A stretch of 64,000 nt of DNA from Ananas comosus (lineage: Eukaryota > Streptophyta > Magnoliopsida > Poales > Bromeliaceae): contig NC_033633.1 in NCBI RefSeq assembly GCF_001540865.1, positions 5,188,603 to 5,252,602 on the forward strand, written 5' to 3'. The notes beneath the pieces are model-generated. The model ran no database searches. It was given only the letters and a program-made list of their open reading frames with translations, and was not told the origin of the DNA. Made by a program: the position numbers and the translations under genes. Every line of letters starts with the position of its first letter. Position 1 is the first letter of the stretch. Below are positions 11,003 through 23,121 of the stretch, piece after piece.

Positions 11003-11620
11003 GGCTAAATTACAGAAAAGCCCCCTGTCAATACCCGCTTTTTCACTTTCCCCCCCTGTCATTTAAAAACCTACACTTTGCCCCCTTGAAAAATAAGAAA
11101 TGTTCACAGGGGGCTACACTGTGACAAAATGACCAAAATGCCCCTCACCATCTTCGTCTTGGCCGTCGCCCCTCCTCTTCTGTTATTTGCGCCTCGCTCA
11201 ACCGTAGCTCCGATCCATTTTCCTCACCATGTTCCCCCGCTCTTCTTGCACTCGTGTTACCCCTCCATTTCGGCGACGATAGGGAGGAGATCGGAGTTGG
11301 CATGGACGAAGAGGCGTGTGAGGGCGAGGGCGAGACGGCGAAGGAGCACGAGAGCATGTGTGTGGACGCGAATGGAGGGGTGGGTGAGGGCGAGGCGGCG
11401 GTGTAGAGCGGTGAGAAAAGAGGCGGTAGGGAAGAGAGGGTATTTTGGGTATAAAAATATATAATAATAGGATATAAATGGAACCCTAACGGAATACTGA
11501 CGGCGGGGGCCCAAAGTGAACATTTTTCATTTTTCAAGGGGGCAAAGTGTACGTTTTTAAATGACAAGAGGAAAAAGTGAAAAAGCGGGTATTGACAAAG
11601 GGGTTTTCTATAATTTAGCC
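11003..11620. mobile_element. non-autonomous Mutator-like element (MITE-sized)
   Basis: The two ends are inverted repeats of about 100 bases: GGCTAAATTACAGAAAAG... on the left and, reversed, GGCTAAATTATAGAAAAC... on the right, with matching blocks through the ccctgtcaatacccgc and ttgcccccttgaaaaa segments. The flanking 9-mers ttaatacta and tcaatatta differ by two transitions, fitting an old 9-bp target duplication. The interior (11130-11450) is GC-rich, unlike the AT-rich flanks, and could be captured sequence, but I recognise no protein in it. Confidence 0.75.
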
Positions 11621-11768
11621 TCAATATTATTTATAATTAAAAAATTGAATTATTGAGGAAAGACGTAAAAATAGGAAAAAAAGAGTTCAGGTATATAATT
11701 AGTATATTTACTGTAGCTTTATAATATATTTCTTATCTAATCCTGTCTGAAAAAAATTATCACTATAT
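11621..11768. other. AT-rich spacer between two Mutator-like elements
   Basis: About 150 bases of AT-rich DNA without a recognisable feature, ending in the left target duplication (ataattaaa, 11769-11777) of the next element. Confidence 0.6.
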
Positions 11769-11777
11769 ATAATTAAA

Positions 11778-13979
11778 GGCCAATTTGCATAAAAAAATCC
11801 ACCAGGTTTGTGTTTTTCCAAAAAAATGGGCCACCATTTTTGATTTTGCAGGTTCGGCACGAATTTTTAAAAAACTAACCAAAATACCCTTATTTCCCTC
11901 TCTATCTCTTTCTCTTTCTCTCTCTCTCTTTTGTTTTCTTGTTCGTCTTTCTCCTCTACTGGTTTGTCTTCCTCCTCCTTGTCGTTTCTTTCTCTTATTC
12001 TCCTTCCCGTTTCCTCTTCCTTTTTCTTTTCCTCCACAACCCCAACATCTACGTCGCGCTCCACTCTCTTACCCCGGACACATCTCCACCGATGCTGGCT
12101 CAAATATGATATAGATTACATGAGGTGAGCTAAGCATATGGTTGTGGATGGCGACGGTGATGAGCGTAGTGAAGGATTTAAGATGATTGGGTGGGAGAGC
12201 GCGTCTGGCGGGGGCGGTGGCTGCGGTAGAGGGTGAGGGAGAGGACGCGATAGCAAAAAAAGATACAAAATGTAGAAAAAAAAACAATAAGAATAAAAAG
12301 AAAAACACGTTAAAAAATAGTTTTTCTCCTTCAAAGATCATTAAGTATTGTTGCTACTACAGAAAAGGCAAAGAACCAGAAGAAGAAGATGGTGAAGTTA
12401 CATTGTTAACATGAAGATGCATTATTTCAAAAAAAATTACACTATTTGAGGCGAAAGTTGTACTCTTTGAGATAAAAATTGCACTCCTTGAGATGAAAGA
12501 TACACTTTTTGGACGAAAGTTGTACTGTTTGACCGATATTTACACTGTCTAAGATGAAACTAGCACTCTTTGAGCAAAAGTTGCACTATTTGAGCAAAAG
12601 TTGCATTGTTCGAGATGAAAATTATACACTGTAAACAAAAGTTGCATATTTCAAACTATTTGAAACTAAGTTGTACTACATAAAATAGAAGTTATGCCGT
12701 TTGAGACTAAGTTATACTATTTAAGACTAAGTTATACTATTTGAAACTTACACCATTAAAAATTATTTGAAACCAAGTCTCAAACGGTCAACTTAGTCTT
12801 AAATAGTTTTAAACTGTAAAATTTAGTTTTAAAAAATGTGCCTTCTATTTTATATGGTGCAAATTAGCTTAAAATAGTTTAAGATGGTGCACTTTTCATT
12901 CACAAAGTGCAATTTTCGTCTCAAACAGTACATCTTTTGCTCAAAGAGTGCCAGTTTTCTCTCAAATAGTGCAATTTTGGCCTCAAACAGTATAATTTTT
13001 ACCCGGAAAGTGCACCTTTCATCTCAAAGAGTGCAACTTTCATTTCAAATAGTATAACTTTCTTTTGAAATAATGTAACTTTATTTTAACACTATAAATT
13101 CATCTGTTTCTTTTTTTTTTCTCTATTTCTTGGCCTTTCTCGTAGCAACGACGATATATAATGATCTACCTAGAAAAGAAAAGTAATTTTTCTTTATTTT
13201 TTCCTTTTATTCTTTATTTTTCTTTTTTTTCGAATCCTCTGCATCTTTTTCCACTATCGTGCCCCTCTTTCGCCCTTTGCCACAGCCACCGCTCTCGTCG
13301 AGCGTGCTTTCCTGCCTCGTCGTTCTTAATTCCTTCGGTACCCTTGCCGCCATCGCCATTAGCGGCCATGCACTGCACCGCAAGCCCACTTCTGCAATTT
13401 ATGTCACATTCGTTAAGAAAAATATTAGTGGCAGTCCACAAATAATGTGTCGGACCTAGTGGAGACAAAAAAAACTATCTATCTATTAGAAAGAGAACAA
13501 AGAATCTAAGCGCTTCCTAAGAAATTCTCAGTCAAGCCATAAAAAAAGATGAGAGTAAGAAAGCACACGAAACCATCGTTGGCATAATGATATGTTGGTG
13601 CATTTTCATCCTCACCCTCAAGAGCTATAGCGAGAACTGCTTCGGCCATGACCTCATAGCCTCCATCCGCTTCGCCATCACCCGCACCTGCTCTAACTCC
13701 TCATCCGGCGCCAGCGTCGGTGCCCACACAGGTGAAGGCGAAAGTGGAGGAAGAAGAGACGACGCTGCCCTCGTTACAGTTGTCAAGAGCTGCAGAGGCA
13801 ATGGAGGAGGCAATGAGGGTCGAAGAGAAAAAAATGAACTATAGAAAAAAAAGAGAAAGAAAAAAGAATAAGAATATTTTGGTCAGTGTAGTGAAAATTT
13901 GGATCGAATCAGCAAAATTCAAAATAGTGGCCCATTTTTGTAAAAACGCAAAACTAATCGATTTTTATGCAAAAAGGCC
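11778..13979. mobile_element. non-autonomous Mutator-like element with perfect 9-bp target duplication
   Basis: The element begins GGCCAATTTGCATAAAAA and ends with the inverted counterpart (reverse: GGCCTTTTTGCATAAAAAT). The inverted repeats extend about 110 bases with shared blocks such as aaatgggccac. The flanks carry a perfect 9-bp duplication, ataattaaa, at 11769-11777 and 13980-13988, the hallmark length for Mutator-superfamily transposition. The 2.2-kb interior has no transposase. It holds a pyrimidine-rich stretch (11880-12040), a large imperfect palindrome of short repeats (12415-13085), and a GC-rich patch (13640-13800) that may be captured DNA. Confidence 0.85.
12415..13085. repeat. 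palindromic array of about 20-bp repeats
   Basis: The left half carries many copies of a degenerate unit like gaaagttgcactctttgag; the right half carries the reverse complement, like ctcaaagagtgcaactttc. The switch in orientation lies near 12770-12860. Units vary but keep the tgcactntttgag core. Together they form a large foldback within a Mutator-like element. No coding function is apparent. Confidence 0.75.
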
Positions 13980-13988
13980 ATAATTAAA

Positions 13989-14473
13989 ATCTAATTTTTC
14001 TTTTTTTTACAAATTTTCACAAAATTTTTCCTCTAAACTTTCTTTATTTTCTTAAAAATAAAATTCAAAAAATGTCCCTTTGCAATTCATAGGTTTGTGA
14101 TGAACATGAAAAGTGTTGAAGAAAATAAGTAGTAAGAAGTACCAATGAGGGGGGAAGAGCGAGAAAGGGGACAGAGATATTTGGAGGAAAAGGTGAGTTT
14201 TGAACTTTAGTACTGTTCTGTCTAATACAATGCTTTTTACTACTATATATGCCCACTACACGAGCGCATATTATTAGCATTCTCTAATTACTATCTTACA
14301 ATACTAATTTAGCTTAAAAAAATACTAATTGAAGCCGGCAACAATCTTCATGCAATGCAGACTTCCATTTATGTGTTCTCTAGTCTCTATAATAATCTGG
14401 CCTTTGCCGATTAATAGTATATGACGATAGAAGCCATGTTTCTTCTCCAGCCGAATAGCTAACACTTAGCAAT
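13989..14473. other. AT-rich stretch without assigned feature
   Basis: Between the Mutator-like element and the scrambled gypsy element. It contains short poly-T and poly-A runs and no reading frame with recognisable content. A 5' LTR of the following gypsy element would be expected hereabouts but is not present. Confidence 0.4.
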
Positions 14474-14640
14474 GTTACCCGGACTGTAGGTCGATTCTCG
14501 AATAAACTGACGATCCCTAAGACTGATCGACGAGATCGTCGATCCGAGAAAAAGGATGCTTATTCTTTACTGTGACCTTATTAAGCTCCTGATAGTCGAT
14601 GCATAGTCGCCTCCGTATGCCGTCACTCGTGGCGATTTCA
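14474..14640 (-). pseudogene. inverted reverse-transcriptase fragment
   Basis: On the minus strand this reads [17 protein letters not shown], then [18 protein letters not shown], the block of gypsy RT that should lie directly before the plus-strand RT at 15074. It ends at cctacagtccgggta; the plus-strand RT resumes with the same 16 bases (acctacagtccgggta) at about 15071. The piece is therefore in inverted orientation relative to the rest of pol. Confidence 0.85.
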
Positions 14641-14650
14641 GGTGATTAGG

Positions 14651-15072
14651 ATGGAGCGGCGATCACAATCACCTAAAGGATCTACCCTAGGACAGCTAGA
14701 GGAGCAGAGTCAGAGTGCTTCTAGTGATATACATGAGCTCCGAGAACAGATGACTTAGATGACAGGGATGATGGGTAGTTATGTGAGTTGTTAGCACAGT
14801 AGGTTAGTATTTCACAGCAGAGATTAGTACGGGATGCTCCGCCATTGAGTTTTCTGGTAGATGCTCCTAGAGTAGTGGTACCCTCGGTAGAGACTGTTAC
14901 TGAGAGATTGAGACTGATTGGGGTAATGACAGAGGGCAGACCGAAGATGTTAGAAGCAGAGCAGGAGAGAGCACGTGCAAGACTGGCTGAGTTTAGGAGA
15001 TTCGGTCTGCCCAGGTTCAGTGGTCATAGTATGAGCCATGGGATGTGGAAGCTTGGGTAAAAGCTTTGGAAA
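14651..15072 (+). pseudogene. N-terminal gag fragment of gypsy element
   Basis: Starts with an ATG followed by residues ERRSQSP and continues through a Glu/Arg-rich helix to RRFGLPRFSG and VEAWVKALE, the landmarks just before and at the start of the gag capsid core in plant gypsy elements. Several TAG codons interrupt it. The rest of gag, the zinc knuckle, the protease and the first part of RT are missing, since the sequence jumps straight to RT at about 15073. Confidence 0.65.
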
Positions 15073-15665
15073 CCTACAGTCCGGGTATCGTTAGCTGAAG
15101 ATTCGGGCTAAAAAGGCGCCGAAGACAGCTTTTTGAACTCATTTTGGCCATTATGAGTTCACGGTGATGCCGTTCGGGCTTACTAATGCCTCGACGGCCT
15201 TCATGGATGTGATGAATAGGGTCTTCCGGCCTTCCTTGGATCAGTTTGTCATGGTCTTCTTTGACGGCATATTGATCTACTTGCAGAGCGAGGAAGAACA
15301 CGAGGATCATCTATGGCGAGTAGTACTCCAGATACTTCGAGAGAACAAGCTTTATGCTAAACTCAAGAAGTGCGAGTTCTGACTCCATGAAGTGTCCTTC
15401 TTGGGACACATCGTGATCCAGTCAGGTATTACGGTGGACCCGAAGAAGGTGGCCTCAATGGTTGTGTAGCCTAGACGAGATTAGAAGCTTTCTTGGTTTA
15501 GCAGGCTATTATTGGCGATTCGTCAAGGGCTTTGCTAAAATCGCTGTGCCGCTAAACAGGCTAACCGAAAAAGAAAAAAAGTTTTCGTGGACTCCTAAGT
15601 GTCAGCAAAGCTTTGAGGAGCTGAAGGACAAATTGATCCGTACACCCATCCTAGTTGTATCGTGA
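15073..15665 (+). pseudogene. reverse transcriptase (C-terminal two thirds), catalytic box mutated
   Basis: Open stretches at 15164-15382 and 15462-15665 read [20 protein letters not shown], then [10 protein letters not shown] and FLGLAGYYWRFVKGF. The F/YxDD catalytic box is FFDG, with the second aspartate replaced by glycine, so the enzyme would be dead even without the frameshift near 15460 and stops (15379, 15663). Confidence 0.85.
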
Positions 15666-16045
15666 CCTAGTGAGGATTTCGTAGTCTATTGCAATGCCTC
15701 ATGGATAGGATTGGGGTGTGTACTCATGTAGCAAGATCTTAGCTAGCTAAAGGACTATGAGAGAAACTACCTGACACATGATCTCGAGCTCGCGACAGTG
15801 GTGTTTGCCCTTAAGCTGTGGAGGCACTATTACTATAGGGCACACTGTGACGTATTCACAAATCACCAGAGCCTGAAGTATCTCTTCATCCATAAGGAGT
15901 TGAACCTCAGGCAAAGGCGATGGCTCGAGCTCTTGAAGGATTATGACTTCTCTATCCAGTATCATCCGAGGAAAGCAACTATCGTGGCTAACGCCTTGAG
16001 CAAGAAGCAGTCATCGGCTGAGTTGTCCTTCAGGATTACGGGATA
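15666..16045 (+). pseudogene. RNase H domain with stops
   Basis: Reads VVYCNASWIGLGCVL, then HDLELATVVFALKLWRHYYY, NHQSLKYLF, LNLRQRRWLELLKDYDFSI and YHPRKATIVANALSKK. In the family the first block carries a catalytic Asp (YSDAS); here it is CNAS, a loss of the aspartate. TAG codons interrupt the frame near 15730 and 15745. Confidence 0.8.
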
Positions 16046-17575
16046 GGATCGCCTTGTGGAGGAGTTCTGTCATTTGGAGATAGAGGTTACTAGGGCCACA
16101 GCCTAATTGACAGCCCTAATGGTGCAACCTACATTGTCAGAGCGGATCATGCTCAGACAGTAGAGAGACCCGTACTTACAGAAGGCATGAGTGGATGTCG
16201 AGCAGGGCAAGGAATGGGACTTCTCCATCCATTCCAACGGATCTCGTCATTTATGGGTAGGTGGTGTGTTCCCGATGATTCGAATTTGAGAAAGAACATC
16301 TTATCTGAGGTGCATTGATCCCCGTATACTGTACATCTCGGCAGAACCAAGATGTATCACGACCTGAAGCAAAACTTTTGGAGGTCAGGGATGAAGTTAG
16401 ACGTGGCACAGCACGTGGCTCAGTTCTTGGTTTGTCAGCAGGTGAAAACTGAGCACCAACGATCGGCAGGAAAGCTGCAACCACTTTCGGTGCTTGTATA
16501 GAAGTAGGAGCCGATTACTGTGGATTTCATCATGGGATTGCCTCAATCGCAACGGGGTCATAATGCGATCTGGGTTATAGTGGATCGACTGACGAAATCG
16601 GCTCACTTTCTGTAGGTGTGCACACTTGGTCCTGAGATCGACTGGCGCAACTGTACATCGACGCGATTGGTCGGCTTCATGGGGTGCCGGTGTCAATCGT
16701 GTTGGATCGGAATACTTGCTTCGTATCCCAGTTTTGGAGGAGCTTGCAGCAGGCTATGGGTACGAAGTTGAATTTTAGTATGGCTTTTCATTTCCTGGGT
16801 GACGGCTAGTTGAAACGGGTCTTCCAGACTCTCGAGAACATGCTTTGTGCATGCGCCTTGAATTATGGCGAATGATGGTTCAAGTATTTATCACTGGTGG
16901 AGTTTGTCTCTAACAATAGTTATGAAGCGAGCATCGGAATGGCGCCGTACGAGGGTTTGCATAGGCGTCAATGTCGGTCCCCTATCTGTTGGGACGATGT
17001 CGGAGAACGTCGGGTAATCGGGCCGAACTTGGTGGAGGACGCGGAGGCGAAGATCCACATTGCGAGAGAATGGTTGCAGACTGCGTAGAGTCGACAGAGG
17101 AGCTACGCGGACCAACAACGGTGTGACCCGGAGTTCCAGGTCGGCAAGCATGTGTTGCTCAAGGTGTCACCATCCAGGGGGATCAAGCGGTTCGGTTTGT
17201 GAAACAAGCATAGTCTACTGTTTATTGGACCGTTTGAGAACCTGGAGCGTGTTGGTCCATTGGCGTACATGTTGGCTCTTCCTCTGAGTCTCGTCCGGGT
17301 GCATAATATTTTCACGTGTCCATACTTTGAAAGTATATTCCAGATCAGTCCTATATTATCAGTCCGTTCACTATCCAGATGCGGGAGGATCTGAGTTACG
17401 ATAAGGCCCCAATGTGAATATTGGCATGTGAGGTGAAGCAACTATAGATTAGGAGTATTCCATCTGTGAAGGTCCAGTGGGAGAATCATGAGGAGAGCGA
17501 GTCTACTTGGGAGCTTAAGTTTACTATGCGGGAGTGGTATCCGCAATTGTTTGCGGGGGATGCATGATTTAGTTT
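16046..17575 (+). pseudogene. integrase and chromodomain-like tail, frameshifted
   Basis: Recognisable pieces include [11 protein letters not shown] and [15 protein letters not shown] (start of the catalytic core), NNSYEASIGMAPYE, KHVLLKVSPSRGIKRFGL, LLFIGPFE (GPY/F motif) and a final VQWENHEE...STWEL tail that resembles the chromodomain-like segment of Tekay elements. Many frames and stops. The downstream trailer encodes the usual FEDET-like pattern before the polypurine tract at 17591-17608. Confidence 0.75.
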
Positions 17576-17608
17576 CGAGGACGAAACTTCTTGTAAAGGG
17601 AAGGATGA

Positions 17609-17692
17609 TGTAATATCTGAGACTTTATTAAAAAAGAGAAATTCAAATTTGAATTTGAATTTAAATTAAATTCTATTTATATATATATATAA

Positions 17693-17731
<39 letters not shown>

Positions 17732-20700
17732 TATATGTTGTGGTTATTGGTGAAGACAGAGAGAAGATGGAATTGTTGCGAATCCGCGCTTGATTCAAGC
17801 AAAACAAAATTGTACTTTCTATGGTTCGATAGTGTCGGAAGCACTGGCGTAGTCCGTTCACAAATCCAATAGATTGATCTCCCGTAATCGCACGATTACC
17901 GAGAAGGGGTTGATTTTGGCAAAATTAAGTTTTCGCAAAAGTCCCTATATTTTCTATACCAAATGGCACAAAATCAAAAACAGTGCCTATGTGTGTTTCA
18001 ATCGTTTTGTCAGGGGCTCAACTGAAAATTCAGTGAATTGAGGGACTTTTGTGGAAATTGGCTATGTGCATATATGTTAAAGTTAGGGTTTTCTCCCCCA
18101 CAAACTCTAACCCTAGCCCCATAGCTGAGTTCCCAGCCGCCTCCCCTCTCACCTTTCTGTGTGCTACGCCCCACCCAGCTGCCGCAACCGTGCTTCAACC
18201 GGCCAACCGCCGCCACTGCCATCTTCTTCCTCATCTCCTTTTTCTCCACCACCCATCCACCTCATTCTCTGCCGAGGTCAGGTCAGGTCAGGGAGCACCC
18301 TCCACCCTTGGACTCCCCTCCGGCATCTTCCCCGACCTCCGGCGAGTTACTCCCGCCGACTGCAGTCGTCGCCGCAGCTGCTGCATGGTTGGAGCCACCT
18401 AGGGTTGGTGCGGTAGCAACGAGCTACTCGCCTCCACCGCCACCGCCGCCGTTAGCTACCTCCTCTCTTCCCTCTCAGTCCCAGAGGAGGCCCGCGGCCC
18501 TTCCCTGATGACCCTAGCGATCGTCGTGGTCGAAGAAGAGAGCTGAACCCCAGTCCTAACCCGTGCGGGCTTGAGTTGTCCTCGCGCCACCGTCGACACC
18601 TCCCGCCGCTGGCTAGCGCATGCGCCGACCTCCCCCTATGTCGGCCGCACCTCCCTGCTGTCGGTGCCCCCGCCCCAGGCCACCGCCGGCTAGACTTGGC
18701 CCCCACTGCCCCAGCAAGCCCAATTAGGGCTTTTCCTGCGTGCTCTTCACTGTTCCGGTGATCCAAGGCCACTCCGATGCCCTCGAAGGTGAGCATTGTG
18801 ATCACGGAGTTCCGCTGATTGCAGTGCTCACTTTGATCTCTGTCAAAAAGACTCCAATCATCATTTTCGCCCTCGTCGCTCCCGGGGTGCTTTCTTTGCT
18901 GAACTTCGGCTTGCTCCCATGCGCTCCACAACGATTTGTTGTGCTCCGAATAGTGAGCACGGCCTTCGGTTCGACGAGACCTATCAACTCGTGCCTCGGC
19001 TGACCTTCGAAGTGGTCGGATCGAGGTAAGGACTTCAATCTCCACAAAATTTCTTATATTATAGAAAATATTGAGATTGGTAAGGGCCATCTTGCAATTA
19101 GGCAGTGTGGGCTGCCTCGGGCAGTGTGTGGTCACTAATTTTGACCCTTTGGACTCGTTGTCTAGGTTCCGAAGCCCTCATGCAATAGAAAATAGGATGT
19201 CGGTGCGTTTTTCGGCGAAATCACCGATAGAACACAGTTTCGCATCGAGATAAATTTTTAGCTACAGGATTGCCCAAAAATCATTGCCTAGCCTTATTGG
19301 ATGCTCGGCGTGGTCTTCTCGTGTGTCTGGAGATGATAAGTGAGCGACGAAGGGTTCTGGTGTCGAATTTGACACTTCTGGGAACCGGGATCGGAAAGAT
19401 TTTCTGACGATAATTGTTTTGACATGAGATCTTATGTTCGCTGCTGGGATGCCCAAATTAGTGTGTTTCCGGTTAGTGGGTGACTCGTGGCATGAGTCGG
19501 TGTGTTTCGGGACACTTCGTGGGTCCCAGCAGTGTCCCGGTCTGATTTTCGGGACTTTCAGCAAATTACGATGATCGGTTTTTGGATAACCAATTCTTTG
19601 GTAAATTGTGGGGATTGTGAGTATTGTGTTTTGAGCTAGTAGGTTGGACTCTAACCCTGTGGATCCTTCGTAGGTCCGGTTGACAACTTTGTGCATCTTA
19701 GGGACTGACGCGATAGAGATTCAGGTGAGTACTTCTATTTGATGTCGGTCTAGTGGTGCATGCTCGGTGATTTTTCCTCCACCTTCTCCTTCTATATTTC
19801 TTACATTACTTATGATTGTTGAGCCTGACACCATACAACCCTATTGCATATTGCTCTACTTAGTTTTATATTCATTTATCATGATCTAGAAGTAGAGCGG
19901 TTGTTTACTATAGCCGTGGATCATGATATCTGTTGTGACCTAGTAGGTCGATTCTGTGACTCTCGTTATTTGATGACCTATCCAGTCGGTATACCCTGAG
20001 GGGTTTGATTCTTGACTATTTGCCAACGGCTATTGATCATATTTGTATCGATCGCCATTACTCGTATGCATTTCACGTACACCAATGGTTTGGCCATCGC
20101 AATGGTATTCTTTTCCGAAAAAGTGGTCGAATTTTCGACTCGTGAGCCCAGGAGCTTATGCTAGGGTTAAATGCTATTTAGAGCGGCGTGGCAGTTACCT
20201 AAGGTCTTTAGACTGACACAGTGGATCTGAATTGGATACTATGGGATTATTATCCGATTGATGCATTTCACTTACAGTAGCGGTAGTTGTACATATATCT
20301 TACTTCATCTTTTACTTTGCTACTGTATTATCTTTTATATCTATATTTTTGGTGATCAATGAGTACACTCGCCCTTGCCGGCTTGTGGTACTCATTGGAA
20401 GACCCTTGTTGGTTTTTCACCCTCCCTAATTTTAGGTGATCTTGGATGTACGAATCGGGGCGAGGTGTGAGGCGCGTACCTAATGAGAGAGATTTCCCGG
20501 CCTGGTGGCATATTGGTTCTAGACTTACCTTTTTCAGTTGATGAATACTTAGGCTATTTGTGGTTCAGTTTAGCTTTGCTTGGATATGTTTTAACATTAT
20601 GGACTTGCGAAAATGGTTTTCTACTCCTCGTGGCAGCTTGTTTTCAAAAAAAAATAAAAGGTTCCTATGTGGGAAATAATTTTTAAAAGGTTTTCGGCTT

Positions 20701-21012
20701 TTCGTGATTTTAGTATTTCAAAATGAGCTTCTGAGTGGAAAACACTTTCAACTGGTAGATGTGGAATCTTGTGAATATTTTTATGTACCATTGTGAATGT
20801 AATTTGTGAATAAATGTAGTTGTAACTTGTACTATGTGCAATGCCATGCAAATATAGAGGAGACTCTGTCCATGTGGACAGAATATTCTCTGTATTTGTA
20901 GTAGGTCTGTCATCCCTTGGGACAAGGTTTCAAAAAAAAAAAAGGCCATTTTCTGTTGATCAATTGGCCTTCTTTTCAAATAGCTTTATAAAAAGGACCC
21001 CGGGGTGTGACA
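17609..21012 (+). mobile_element. 3' LTR (3.4 kb) of the scrambled gypsy element
   Basis: Starts TGTAATATCTGAGACTTT right after a purine run (aaagggaaggatga) and ends GGGGTGTGACA at 21012, giving TG...CA ends. It shares layout with the LTRs at 1-1086, 22262-29029 and 61874-64000: a GC-rich leader (18100-18750) with a gtgagcac-type block (18790-18960), a mid region, and a conserved 3' end (20480-21012) also found at 49450-49979 and, reversed, at 22262-22692. A TA microsatellite lies at 17680-17730. No matching 5' LTR is visible. Confidence 0.8.
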
Positions 21013-22261
21013 TTAAGCCCGACCCGAATCCAAAATTATATTTTTAATACCCAAAGCTCGGCCCAAACAGGGCCCATCGAGCTTGGTCTTGTTTAGGCCC
21101 GGGCCTAGTTCCACCCCTAGCTATACCTGATTTACTTATTTCTACCCTTATTTATCTTTTCTGCCTATCGGTGTGTACAGCCTGCTTTTGTCTGCTTGCG
21201 GCACCCACTCGGAGAGGGAGACTTGTTTACATGTTCTCACCCCTACTATTTTTCAGGTAGCTTGGGCGGTGAGGGTTGGGACTCTAGGTTATGGGAACTC
21301 TAGGATCTATTTAGATACTATCAAACACCTAGAGTAGGGTGAATAGGTGTCTAGGCCAGAACACAAATCTCAATGCGATAAAAATAAATGTGAAAAATAA
21401 TAAAAACACACCGAGATTTATGTGGAAAAACTCCAACTTGGAGAAAAACCTTCAGGACCAACACGTGAAAAAATAATTCACTAAGAGTAAAAGATTACAA
21501 GGTGATTACCGACCCCACAGAGTTGACCTCTTTTTTATCTCCTACAGATCTCGCGCATACCGCTGGGTTGTCCACTCCCCACGTCCGAATCCACAGACGC
21601 CACCGGAATCCTCGAGCACTTATGATTTGAATCCACGAATCATCTTAATTATGCCAAATCCACAACGTCACTCACAAAGAGAAAATGAACGTTTCTATGG
21701 TGATCCATTGCTTAGAGTATCGTTAAAGAATTAGAGAAAAGATCTGTAAGCAAATCATAGATCAATTCGACATATGCATATTGAATTTCAATAACTTGAA
21801 ATAACCTAAAGAGGCTTTTTGGTGGAGAAAGGTTAAGAACGAAAAATCTAGCCTCTAGGGTTGCTCTCTCATGAATTCTTAGTGCTTCTATATCATAGAG
21901 AACCCTAACATTGTATTTATAGATTTTAGAATTAATTAGAGTCGGATTAGAGTCATATTAGGAAACCTGCACATTGAGTACTGGTACTCGGATGTGGGTA
22001 TCGGTATGCCATGACGCAATAGGAATTTCCTAATGCTAGGTACTGGTACTCGACCAATGCCGTACTGGTACCACACAACTTAGTACCGGTACTCAAACCT
22101 GGTACCGGTATGCAATTTAATTTGCATAATTGCTGCTCTCGGGTTCCGAGGAACTCACTATTGGGTTCCGGTACTCAATATAAAAAATCAGGTTTTTCAA
22201 TTCAATTTTGAGGAACCAAAAACTAGTACCAAAACACAATATAAAATATTGTTGTATATGA
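21013..22261. mobile_element. repeat remnants, including an LTR-like piece with degenerate ACCGGT palindromes
   Basis: 21013-21120 is a GC-rich piece with gcccg/cgggc inverted motifs ending at ggcccgggcc, like the ends of small non-autonomous DNA elements. 21130-21300 contains a ttctcacccctactatttttcagg segment like the acceptor region of the LTRs here. 21290-22261 resembles noncoding copia-type LTR sequence (gtggaaaaactccaacttgg) and carries ggtactggtactc, gtaccggtac (22083) and ctctcgggttcc near 22138. No coding sequence seen. Confidence 0.4.
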
Positions 22262-23070
22262 TGTCATGCCCTGGGGTTCTTTCGGAAAGTCCTCTTTAGA
22301 AAAACTAGTGGAAAACGTGTAGATTTTTTTTTAAAACACCTTTGAGAATATCCCGCAGACGTATACAAATTCGCCACATGGATAAAGGATTTTCTGTACA
22401 AACGGACAGAGTCCCTTTTGGACATGCACTGCGTAGCACCATAGTACAAGATCAAGCACACATGGAACCACACAACACAACATCTAATGCACATTAAACA
22501 ATAATAATCACAGAACACTAATTATCCACATCTATCCTTTGATATAAGTACATTAACAGGTAAAGAACTAAACTAATCCAACAGACATGAAAAGCTAAAC
22601 CAAATACTAGATATAAGGATTGATGAGGACCAAACAAGAACTCGGCTATCTAATATCGTCCTCACGCACCATCGTAACCCTTACTGTCCACATGTCACGC
22701 CCTGCACCCCACCTATTTGGTCAGGTTCAGGCACGCTAACAGACCGCCGAACGGACAGGGTTTCCCTGTGCCGCGGACAGAGTCTCTCCTGTACGTCCAA
22801 GGCGTCGCAATCAATACAATACAAGAGGTTACAAACAGGAACAGTATTCATTCATAGATTGCATAAGGAAGTATCAAAAACATAAAACTACTAAGCTATT
22901 ACAACATTCCACTTAGATACATTTTTACAACATAATTTTCTTTTACATTAAACTTCCGAATACAATCCCAAATCTTACAACTTGATAAAAGTTTGTTCTT
23001 GTCTTCAAACCTCCCAAGCTAGACCACCAACTCGGGTACCGCTACCTCGGTCTCTGGGGTAGGGCGCTAT

Positions 23071-23121
23071 CTACGGAGCCACGCCCTTGCCTCGCGCCGC
23101 CGCGCTGCTCACGTGAGTACC
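23071..23121 (-). CDS. LTR mini-exon ending RGKGVAP-stop
   Basis: On the minus strand a tttacag acceptor-like tract is followed by a short frame GTHVSSAAARGKGVAP and a TAG stop. The same C-terminal motif occurs, with different codons, in four other LTRs of this window (31412, 34215, 51144, 59227). It lies about 380 bases before the LTR 3' end. It would have to be spliced to an upstream exon to be translated; the donor is not established. Confidence 0.4.
   Translation of the reverse strand, partial: GTHVSSAAARGKGVAP

Noticed and set aside
11129..11464. Possible captured gene in the small Mutator-like element
   Set aside because: The interior is GC-rich with an open frame, but the protein is low-complexity and matches no family I know, so capture is only a suggestion.
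11867..12103. Basic/acidic repeat protein on the minus strand
   Set aside because: It translates a pyrimidine-rich tract (ctctct/cctcc); the composition explains the frame.
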